64,000 bases of DNA, taken from positions 113,502,703 to 113,566,702 of the forward strand of contig OY294070.1 of the NCBI GenBank assembly GCA_958510875.1. The letters run 5' to 3'. Position 1 is the first letter of the stretch. Each line of letters opens with the position of its first letter. A program made the translations under genes and the position numbers. The stretch comes from Endomychus coccineus. Its lineage: Eukaryota > Arthropoda > Insecta > Coleoptera > Endomychidae. The notes under the pieces are model-generated. The model did not search any database and was not told the DNA's origin. It saw only the letters and a program-made list of their open reading frames with translations. Positions 55,301 to 64,000 of this stretch are shown one piece after another.

Positions 55301-57050
55301 GTGCATCATAGCATAGTGGAAAAGCTAATCTCAATATTTATCTTATTATTTGAAACCCTTTATATATTTTGGATTAGTAGAATCTCTGCATTTTCTGATC
55401 GTTTCTCTTATGAATCTAAACAAGGGGAGAAAAGACAAGATACGAAACTTCCTCTTTAGCGCTGTGTCTCTGTGCGAGAATTATCAGAATAATAGGGCGG
55501 TGATTACAGTACATCATACCTAATAAGATTATATGGCTAATGTGGTATTTCATTCTGTCCGCTGGGAAGCACTGTTTTAGTAACGGAAGTGGACTTTTCA
55601 GATAACTGCGCATGAGCCAAACTTAAACAGTTAATCTGTTTGTTTGTTCGTTGGTTTACTTCCTAATTCGGACATTTTTTGGAGTGATTTTGCTGTTATT
55701 TGTATGATTTAGTGCTCTTTCATTATTTATTGAACTTTTTTTTTTGTAAATATGGATTTTAGACACTGTTTTGCTCATAAGAAAATTAAAGGCGTGCCTT
55801 CTGAATACACATTTGTTGGAAAGAAACTAACAATACCCTAATATGCATATTACACAACTTTACAAGCGTCATGCTGCGATAACTTTTTAAAAACTATCTT
55901 TGTCGATTTATGAAAACTAAATGAAGATGAAGTAACTCATTCTAGTTTCTTCACGTTCGTCCATATATGGAGATATGTCATTCCTTGCACATCTTTTGAA
56001 TTTCACGCCTAGTGCAGTCAAATTGGTGTTGGACCCGTGGGACAAAGTGCATTCTCTTCAGAATGTCATCAGAAAAAAGTTGACCACAAATAAAGTTACT
56101 GCGCAAATTGTTTATATTGTTTATAAACAATAAATAAACAATTTGATTAATTCATTTTTGAGTTTACATAAAAATTTCTAAAAAATGTAAAATTTTACCT
56201 TTTTGTCATCGGATAAAGACTATTTTTTGTTATAAACCATTTATTTATTAACAAAATAGATGAATTCTAGCAAAACTCCGACTTTAGGGTCGTTTTCAGA
56301 TAATTTTGGTATTCTGAGTTTTATCGTCAATATCGTCGAATGTATATGCTAATTGCTAATTTGTTATAAACAAATTATGTTTATTATTAAATATACGAAT
56401 TTGACCAAAATGTCGAGTTTATAGTCGTTGTCGAATAATTTTGACCTCCTGCGTGCGATTTTATTGCTATTATGGCTAGAAAATTGATATTTTTAGCAAA
56501 TAGCAAACTCTAGCGGACATGCGTATTACAACCAAAACTCCACAATTGGGATATATATCTTTCACTAATGCGGACAATTATCTTTGTAGAAAGGAATAAT
56601 ACATTAGTCATATAGTCTTATTTAATCTAATATATACTTAGTATAAATACAGTAGCCGCAATAGTAGTCCGATTTTTGATTGGTTTGTTTAAATTTCACG
56701 ATAGTAAAGGATATCCAAATGTTGGCTTCACTACCAAGGGCAGTGTCATTATAACCAAGGCGTCTGTATACCTTTTATTGTACCGAATAATATCCACATA
56801 ATTTGTGACTTTTTAAATCCCATTTGAGAATACCGTTTAATCGGTTGAAATTCACAACATTTAGCATTCTGGGATATGATGATATAAAATAAAAATATAA
56901 AATTTTCCAAAATATCGTCAAGAAAACTGATAGAAAAAGGCTTAATAAAAGTCTTTGGCACTTCCCGAACTTTTAGATGTTCCAAACGATTTATAAACCT
57001 GTAACTTTTCAACCAAAAAAAATTTCACAGTGAACATGTTTCGCACGTGC
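55301..57050. other. No gene recognised; hairpin at 56104-56146
   Basis: This contains the Hs3st 3' UTR, whose end I cannot fix because no obvious AATAAA lies close to the stop. At 56104-56146 CAAATTGTTTATATTGTTTA pairs with its near complement downstream, a simple AT-rich hairpin. No further gene is supported. Confidence 0.45.
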
Positions 57051-57059
57051 GTTTTTTAG

Positions 57060-57680
57060 GCCCGAGTTTGTCAGGTGATATGATAGTCACCTGGTCAAGG
57101 TGCTGGTCTCAGATTAGAGAAGGCTATGCCTGTACAATAAAAACAGCGTTCGTTTGCGCAAGTACAACAACTCTGGGATCGCACCTCCCCTTGTCCGTTA
57201 TTGAACCCACCCCTTTCACGAAAGTTTGGCCTCGTGTCTCAAGTTGTCTTGTCAAAATTACAAAAAACATCTACATCGTTCTTTCTTTCTTTGAAAGTCT
57301 AAGGACATAGATGTATAGTAAAATGAATGTTATACAGTAATATGGTAGATTGCTATATTCGCGAAGGTGGGCGATGGGATTAGCTAAACCTAGAGACAGA
57401 GGAGACCAACCTTCCATGAAAGAGGTTAGCAAATAATAGACGCAGGGTAGGCGGGATCTCCGAGTTGCTGTCCTTCCGCAAACAAACGCTTTTGCATAGA
57501 TTAGGACGCTATTGCAATTTAACAGCAACGTGATCCATGGGTAGTAGACGCCATTGGGTGTACCCAGTATGATGTACTGTAAGAATCGCCCTGCTTGTGT
57601 CCATAGTCATGTCGCACACAGTTTGATTACCTGTCTCGTCTTCTTGACCCAAAGGATGATGTCTGTGACAAAACGAACTT
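57060..57680. repeat. Diverged inverted repeat, GC-richer
   Basis: The segment 57144-57240 (AACAGCGTTCGTTTGCGCAA ... ACCTC) matches 57370-57500 in inverted orientation at an estimated 65-70 percent, around a centre near 57290. It may be an old MITE. Frames on both strands (85-87 codons) arise from this GC-richer sequence and show no domain. Confidence 0.45.
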
Positions 57681-57709
57681 GTTATAACTTTAATATTGAA
57701 CATAAAATA

Positions 57710-58720
57710 TCTTGATATAGTCGGGGCTATTTTTTTTAAAAGTAAAATGGTCGCACGAGAACGCTATTTACCATTGATAAAAATCTTATGGACAAAATTG
57801 TTGTGTGAAATAAGCTACGGTTGAATACAAAAAAAATCGGTTGTCTGTAAAGTCGGTTTACTGACGATAGTTGAACGTGACAACGTCATAAGAAAATACT
57901 GATGGAATGGTTTCATTTTTCAAAAGAAAATTTTAATTTTATTTGTTTGATAGATATTTTGTATGGATATAGAGAAGGAGGTAAATGGAAATCACAATTG
58001 AATTGATCAAGTTACATTTACTTGTACGCATAAATACAATTATGTCAATTTAGCTTTTAAAAAGCCCGTCTCAATGTGTTTGATATAGGAGAAAATTGTT
58101 CCCTTTGACGGCTGGCTGGTCCAACCTGTCATTTCAGACACGTTGTTATGATATGTGGAAGATTCAACATTTATGTTTTAATTTTTCGAAATCATAGCTA
58201 TGCTCGATAATTATTTCGATCGAATAGTAAAGCAATTGATTTTTTACTCATCGTGAAATAGTTGTTAACTTATTGTTATAGTTTTGTCAATTATAGCATA
58301 CCCTACAATCGCTGCACTAGCGGACCGATGCTATTTATTTTAATGATGAAAGCACGAATATTCGACAATATATCACTGAACATATATTTAATATCGAAAG
58401 AATCATTACCTTTATCGCCGCAATTATCGTTGCTATAAACAATTGACACCACATTCACTTTTCACTGCACTTCATACTTGACGAAAACATGTAAATGTAT
58501 TATTTTGTATAGCAGCTGTCCACGCGGACGCATCGTTCGCTCAAGTAGGAGACGCTCTCGCTTGCACTTCAAGCCTTAGAGCGAGGTAACGCCGCATGAG
58601 TCATGTTTTCTCGTGCGTGCAGCCGGCTCCATCGAATTATAAGACGTTGTCACGTCAAAATGTCTCGGGTAAATATGACGTACGATCTGTTGCTGTAAAT
58701 AAATCGTCCGGAACGACTAT
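57710..58720. other. No gene recognised; GC-rich patch 58500-58650
   Basis: AT-rich flanks around a CpG-containing patch (GTCCACGCGGACGCATCG and GCGAGGTAACGCCGCATG). No frame or motif supports a gene. Confidence 0.4.
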
Positions 58721-58723
58721 TCG

Positions 58724-58815
58724 AAGACTATAAATAAGAAACAATCACCCTTATCCAGTGGATAAGAGGGACTGTTTATATACTTATTTATATAGCTATA
58801 GTGTATCCGTTTTTT
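58724..58815 (-). repeat. Penelope-type terminal motif, copy E (partial)
   Basis: On the minus strand a perfect CTTATCCACTGGATAAG hairpin is followed by GGTGATTGTTTCTTATTTAT and AGTC. It shares the downstream half with copies A and D but lacks the CTGATGA part. Confidence 0.55.
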
Positions 58816-58819
58816 ATAG

Positions 58820-61030
58820 TTTATAAGCGACTATTTGAAGGTTAGTGAGATTGCAATAAATTAACAATTTGCATGTAGACAGTTTTGAATTTTAGTAGTC
58901 AGTCCATAAGATTCAGGTTTTTACTTACCTCAAGTTTGTTAAAAAAATTGTTATTAGTGTTATATCATTACTGTACAAAAATTTACCAAAGATGTTGATT
59001 TGTTATTTATAGATCTGACTATATTGTTCATGTATGTTGAACAAATAATGAGAATTTTGTTGAATTAGTTTTTATCTTATTGATCAATTTATTGTTATAT
59101 TAACTTGTATGTTTATTTTTGTTTTTATTATATGCAAAGGCTGCTGAAGTTTTCCATGGTGGGGATATTCTTGAATTTAACTTTATTGATACGTTTTTGG
59201 GGAAATTCGCTCAAATATCCTTCCACCTTTGAATTTGATAAGTACTAGTAGTTCTTAGTTACAAAGCTTTGTTTTCTATAATTATTATAACACCTCAATT
59301 ATTATTCCAACACTTTCTGATACATAACTAAAATAATTATATGGAGAATATTTTGAATAACTGCACATGTCGAAATTATGTGTGCTAAAAAATTACAAAA
59401 TATTCTAGATGCTAATAACTTGAATATATTTTTGTAGCATAGATTCGAAAGTTGCACACATTTTCAAATTTTACTTCGACTAAAGAAAATAACTCGACTT
59501 TCTTAGTGAAATGAGAAATTTGTGAGGGGTGCAAAGTAACATTATTCTGCATTTTATTGATTCAATTAGTAGCTCTTATTACCAACTCATTTTCATATTT
59601 AATTCATAGCTTAATGTTATGACCTCGGTCGAGTTGTTAATAAAAATTGTGAAAATAGTTTTTGGCCTTGAATTTCCGCCATAATGAGCCAACTTATGCC
59701 TTCTGTTTGATGTTCTGGAACAGTTTGAAAAAGGTGGAGAGTGACAAGAGAAACCAAAATCGACAGGTATTATTTTAAATTAGTGGGTAATTTTGTTGGA
59801 TGCCTTAGAAAACTCTTTGTATACTGCGTCAATTGCACTATCATTATCCAATATTCCTACAGTATTCCGATTTTCTTGCAACAATAGAAACAATTTCTGC
59901 AAGAAACTACTCTATGCTTTAATATAAATTATCTTCTTTTACACTTACTTTTTTCATTACATTGAATATTTGGTTAGGATATTATTTTGTGTGGTTTATT
60001 TTTCATTTAATAATTCTTACTATTATGGCCGGTTTGTATAGATACTTTCTTGATAAGTAAGTTTAACAGTTGAAGAGTTCGTATGAAAATGACAACGCTG
60101 TTATGAAAATAAACCAAACAGTATTAACAACCTCTTCATTATTATTATGGATAATAAAATTGTCAAAAATTAGATCATACTTATTCGTTAAACAATTGAT
60201 GAATTTATTGATCAAGAAATTGAGTAAAATAATTTCGCACAAATATACGCTTTAATTAATTAGTGATTATGATGATTGTTACATTAATTTATACTTGTTA
60301 CACGTGATTGTTTAGTTTTAATGCCAAACCATTTTTACCGGTGATAAATACTTAAAAGTAAGATTCGTTATTTTATTTAAGAACAATAAAAATTTTTCCA
60401 TTCCTTTTGCAAAAGTCACAAATGATGAATGAAATCTCCTATGTATGCCCTCAATCCTTTCTGAAATTTCCAACTTTATGTCCATTGGTAATGGTGTGGA
60501 ATTAAATTATTTCATTTTATATGAAAATATTTTTTGCCACGACAAAAAATCCTCGATAACTTCAATTAGTTGATCGAACTGGGGGAGATGTAGAAAATAG
60601 AGTCCCTGCCAGGGCCGGATTTAGTTTATACTGGATCCTAGGCATACGTTGGTGGGACCTCTATGACTGGTCGGACCTTGAGGTGGTGAGTAATTATTTT
60701 ATTATTTGTACCTTTCGAACTTTATTTGTATATAGATTGGTTATTTGCAACAAATGAAATGAAATTAGGTATTTTCATTTTATTTCGGGTAGATATAAGA
60801 GTGAAATCAGTATATATTTCGAAAAGGGCAGAAATACCGAAAAATCGAAAGATCTGGCAACACTACTGTATGTAACACCAACAGATCAAAAGTGACATTG
60901 TCATATTTTTCTGCAAAACAAATATGTTATATCTGTCTTTTAACATATTTGCTGCAGACATACTTTCTGGTATCGATAAGTAATTCAATAAATACAATAA
61001 TTGTATAATTATGCACTTGGTATTAATCAA
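58820..61030. other. No gene recognised; hAT-like terminus at about 60608
   Basis: AT-rich sequence. At 60608 CAGGGCCGGATTTAGTTTAT resembles the left tip of common hAT elements, but no matching right end was found, so the element is not delimited. Confidence 0.35.
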
Positions 61031-61055
61031 AAAATATTGAATAATAAAAACTATT

Positions 61056-61920
61056 TTGCAAGATGTTAAACAAAACAATCAGTTTGAGTTTTATCAACAT
61101 TTCACCTTAATTCCTTCTAAAATACTTCTCCATGTCTTGGAATATTTAGAAAGCAGATTGGAGGCTGTTCTACTGAGTAAGAGAAGGAAGGTGGTTGAAG
61201 TGAGGATCCATATAGCAATCACAGAAATAAAACAGAAGGCGATCAAATACGTTGGAGGAGCGAGGAGTATTAGAAGACGCTTGCTTAATTCAGTGATTAA
61301 CTCAATCCTTTTATATGATGGGCAAAAACTTCTAGATTTGAAAAGTACCTTGGCATGTTAGAGAAGTGCAGGGGAGGAGGGCTATTAGAATATGTTCTGG
61401 ATACAGGACGATGTCAGGAGAAGCAGCACAGATCATCGGAAGGGCCATTCCCTTCGAACTGCCAATTAAGGAGAATGAAAACCTATACTGTGGGAAGTAC
61501 TATAAACAGACAGATGCTAAAGCCTGTACAATGGAGAAATTGCAGAATAAATGGGATAATTTGGAAGACAAAGCGCAATGGACGAAAATTCTGATACATG
61601 ATGTGGAAAGGTGGCACAATAGGACGCATGGGGAGGTGAGCTTCAGACTGACTTGATGCCTCACAGGACACAGGTGCTGTATACAATACCTCCATAGAAT
61701 AGAAAGGTTGGAAACAGTCAGGTCTTGCTATTGCTATAGGATAGATGGTACAGAACATATAATGTTTGAATGTAGTAGGTGGAAAGTGGAAAGAAAGAAA
61801 TAGGAGAAGAGATAACGAAAACTAATATGGTGGAAGTTATGCTGAAGGGTTAAAGAGAGTGGAAGTTAATATTCAAACACCTAGCAAACATTTTTGCATG
61901 CAAGGAGGAATGAGAAAGGC
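61056..61920 (+). pseudogene. R1-like LINE C-terminal region (relic)
   Basis: Overlapping frames give IKYVGGARSIRRRLLNSVIN, then RRAIRICSGYRTMSGEAAQI, IIGRAIPFELPIKENE, EKLQNKWDNLEDKAQW, HDVERWHNRTHGEVSFRLT, and CYCYRIDGTEHIMFECSRWK. The order matches the part of R1-clade polyproteins after the RT: SAYRTVS-x-x-A-like, GEVxFxLTQxLTGH-like, and the H-x-x-F-E-C zinc-knuckle end. Frames change several times. It is a 5'-truncated dead copy of a different R1 lineage from that at 18325. Confidence 0.78.
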
Positions 61921-62149
61921 AAAGGAAGCTGAATAAAACCAAGACCGGATTATACAATAAAGTAAAGCTTCGGCAGTCCCGCTGTATACGCCAAAGAAAA
62001 TCCGAGAGGTTTTTTGCAGATATTCTTCACTGCATCGCAAATTTTTTTCATTGAGCACAGAGCGGTAGGCCTGCACTAATTCGTTATCATTGAACCAATT
62101 ACCGGGTGTTCACGAGAATTTCCTCTCCACCAGAAAAAAAAAATAGACA

Positions 62150-62335
62150 GACCTCAGGCTGGTCACCCTCTCGTTGCAGGGCTCGAGACCGGCCAAACTT
62201 TTTTTACCAGGCTTCATTTCCCTACTGAAGGGCGAAGTTGTGGAACTCTTTACCTAGTCAGGTCTTTCCTGGTGCCTATAACCTCCATATCTTCAAGAAA
62301 ATCTTATTGGTTTTGCTCTCTTTTAGTCAAAGTAT
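62150..62335 (+). pseudogene. LINE 3' coding end fragment
   Basis: A short frame reads AKLWNSLPSQVFPGAYNLHI followed by FKKILL, which resembles the last residues of many CR1/Jockey-like RT proteins (L-W-N-S-L-P-x-x-V-F-P). A related ending is on the minus strand near 16345-16400. Only about 180 bp is present. Confidence 0.55.
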
Positions 62336-62576
62336 AAAAATAAAAAACAATTTCAGGATTCCTTTCACAACCATCTACCAAAATTGAAAGCATGATAAAT
62401 TCAATTTTTACTTTTTAATTTTCCTCCAGAAGAAATTTACTGAAAAATATTGTAATATCCATGTATAAACGTGAAATGCTTGTTTGAAGGACCACCCTTT
62501 CGAGAACGTTAATGATTAAAATTCGTGTTGAACTGTAATGTAATTTTTATTGATACTATCATGACATTTCTATATA

Positions 62577-63092
62577 CAGGGGGTGTTTAAAAAAAAGGGG
62601 CCCCGTTGCTAGGATAGGTAGAACACTGAAAATAAGTGGAGTTTGCTATGTGAAAAATTTTCGTAACGGCATCAATCATTTATTCGAGATATCAGAAGAT
62701 CTAATGCTAAACGAGCGAAGATCCCTCTTTTTTATGCATGATGGAGCTCCCCCGCATTTTGATAGAAACTATAAGAATACAAGAAACGCGCGCACATCGT
62801 GCGAATGAGAGCGCAGTACATGTGCGAGGACAGGATGTACGTTATGATACCAGTGAAAGGCTTAGTTGTCTACTCTATATATAAAATTCTTTGGATTGAA
62901 CGATGTTCAATTTGAACTAGAAAATCTAACCTCGGTACGAACCGTGTAATTAGCGCCCTCTATGAGAGTCAGATGTAAGAATAAATTTGTATCTCTAATA
63001 CGGATGCAGTTACGATAATTTTTTATTCTCACTTATCTTTTAGTGTTCTACGTATCGTAGCAACGGGGTCACCTTTTTTTTGAAACATCCTG
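62577..63092. mobile_element. MITE of the 40707 family, itself carrying a truncated MITE
   Basis: The ends CAGGGGGTGTTTAAAAAAAA and the complement of TTTTTTTGAAACATCCTG, with GGCCCCGTTGCTAGGATAGG and GTAACGGCATCAA inside, match the element at 40707-41142. TA flanks both sides (62575-62576 and 63093-63094). The centre contains 62769-62893, a left-truncated copy of the CAAAGAGTTC-end MITE. Confidence 0.85.
62769..62893. mobile_element. Truncated CAAAGAGTTC-end MITE nested in another MITE
   Basis: TATAAGAATACAAG, GCGCGCACATCGTGCGA, GTACATGTGCGAG and the right tip AAATTCTTTG align with the right half of the element at 49576-49846. The left half is missing. Confidence 0.82.
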
Positions 63093-63133
63093 TATAAACA
63101 ATAAAAGACGGACCACAGAACAACTACAGACCG

Positions 63134-63722
63134 ACTCGACCACGGTCGTACATACAGGTCTGGAAACTCGGGGCTGTTTCCTATGTGAGAAGTGGGACCG
63201 CTAAGCGTAGACTGTCGTGTAGTACCAAAAGAAGTCACGGGTGACGCAGTAGTCTACGAGTATTCTCTGACAACTATCAGTTGAATTGTAAACACAAGGA
63301 ATACCTGTGTTTTTAGAAACAAATTACGAAACCGTGCATTGTGCCGAAATGCAAAACGGGGTACAAAAGTGTAAAGCAAGAAACTTCTGCCGAAAGATGC
63401 GGAAATGCGAAAAAAGTGGATGCTTGCGATTCCGGATAGAAATCGTTTTAACGAGGTCTTTTATGTGTGCGAGCATGTATAACGAAAAAGGGGAAGTTAT
63501 TTTTAAGGTGAGTAATACATTTTGACAAGAGTAACAGTTCTATTCCTCTCTCAAATCAGAATACTTAGTAACACTGCTTGCGATTCCGGAAAGAAATCGT
63601 TTCACTTCGATCCAAGCGCTAGCTAGTGGCTGAGCGAGTGACTACGAGTTTGGCGACGCGTAAGAGACCCATGTCAAACATACGAGTCCCCAGACCTGTA
63701 TGTACGACCGTGGACTCGAGCC
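63134..63722 (+). mobile_element. Short element with about 50 bp TIRs and a THAP-domain relic
   Basis: The left block CCACGGTCGTACATACAGGT, then CTGG, is repeated inverted at 63689-63712, with weaker similarity outward (ACTCGAC/CTCGAGT) and inward (ACTCGGGGCTGTTTC versus ACTCGTATGTTTGAC). The 589 bp unit holds a THAP-type coding relic on the plus strand. It begins about 40 bp after the neighbouring MITE. Confidence 0.75.
63322..63515 (+). pseudogene. THAP zinc-finger relic
   Basis: One frame reads TKPCIVPKCKTGYKS, the THAP start (C-x4-C then G-Y-x-S). The codon before the Thr is ATT where ATG would be expected. After a one-base shift another frame reads DAEMRKKWMLAIPDRNRF, then YVCEHV, giving the THAP tryptophan, the A-I-P block and the final C-x-H pair. 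A GTGAGT splice donor-like site follows at about 63508. It is therefore a broken THAP exon of a DNA transposon, a third THAP lineage in the window. Confidence 0.7.
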
Positions 63723-63729
63723 ATGCTAA

Positions 63730-64000
63730 CAATGGTCTCTAAGCCTACTTGCACATTGGTAATTGACAAATGACAATGTCAATACTCATTGCAATATAAA
63801 TATAATTGACGATTGCCCTATCCGTATTGGATCATTTTCTGTTACCACCACCAATAATAAGTATCTTTTTTCCAAGAATAAGAAAAAATCAAATTTGTTA
63901 ATGTTTTATTAACTTCATAAACTCACCCATTTGCACTTCACAATAAATTAGGTATATATGTGTTAGCAAATCTATAAAACGCTATATTATCATTTGTATA
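63730..64000. other. No gene recognised
   Basis: AT-rich end of the window with no supported feature. Confidence 0.5.

Noticed and set aside
57271..57528. 85-codon minus-strand frame
   Set aside because: It covers one arm of a diverged inverted repeat, has no recognisable domain, and the opposite arm shows an equally open frame on the other strand.
60600..60680. hAT element starting with CAGGGCCGGATTTA
   Set aside because: Only one tip is visible; without the other end or a duplication it cannot be called an element.

Overview
The window looks like nuclear DNA of an insect. It is AT-rich, has no dense operons, and its only cellular gene is split by short GT-AG introns. The transposon mix (irritans-type mariner, Tc1, IS630-like Tc1/mariner, P/THAP, hAT, MULE, Penelope-like, R1-like and CR1/Jockey-like LINEs) is typical of beetles and related insects. 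I cannot name the species; a beetle is a guess from the transposon mix. No rRNA, tRNA or CRISPR was recognised.

One cellular gene is clear: a three-exon heparan sulfate 3-O-sulfotransferase of the Hs3st-B/HS3ST3 type (53971-55300, +, 346 residues). Almost everything else that can be assigned is mobile DNA at different stages of decay.

Layout. 0-4.6 kb: LINE tail, THAP/P-type relic, an 894 bp foldback element, and a P-type element with a perfect 8 bp target duplication. 7.3-13.1 kb: minus-strand R1-like LINE pieces split by a plus-strand CR1/Jockey-like LINE with an 834-codon open frame. 13.3-16.7 kb: minus-strand LINEs, one split by a MULE. 17.9-20.4 kb: a mariner split by an R1-like LINE. 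20.9-21.6 kb: head-to-head repeats. 25.7-27.6 kb: IS630-like element. 27.7-28.2 kb: non-coding inverted-repeat element. 29.9-31.3 kb: hAT relic. 31.8-32.7 kb: 932 bp palindrome. 32.9-34.3 kb: 78/80 bp satellite with a 236 bp higher-order unit. 35.5-40.3 kb: LINE and Penelope-like relics. 40.6-42.6 kb: two R1-like LINE pieces, each split by a different short element. 43.5-46.9 kb: decayed Tc1/mariner-type element with LTR-like material inside. 47.5-49.1 kb: a Tc1 element with intact transposase, inverted repeats and TA duplication. 49.1-53.3 kb: Penelope fragments, truncated mariner, MITEs. 53.7 kb: a 38 bp P-type remnant just upstream of Hs3st. 57-64 kb: LINE 3' fragments, MITEs and a short element with a THAP relic.

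The most informative feature is nesting. Several insertions can be dated relative to each other because the host reading frame, or an uninterrupted second copy in this same window, gives the empty site. The Tc1 element is the only transposon here with every part needed for mobility visibly intact.
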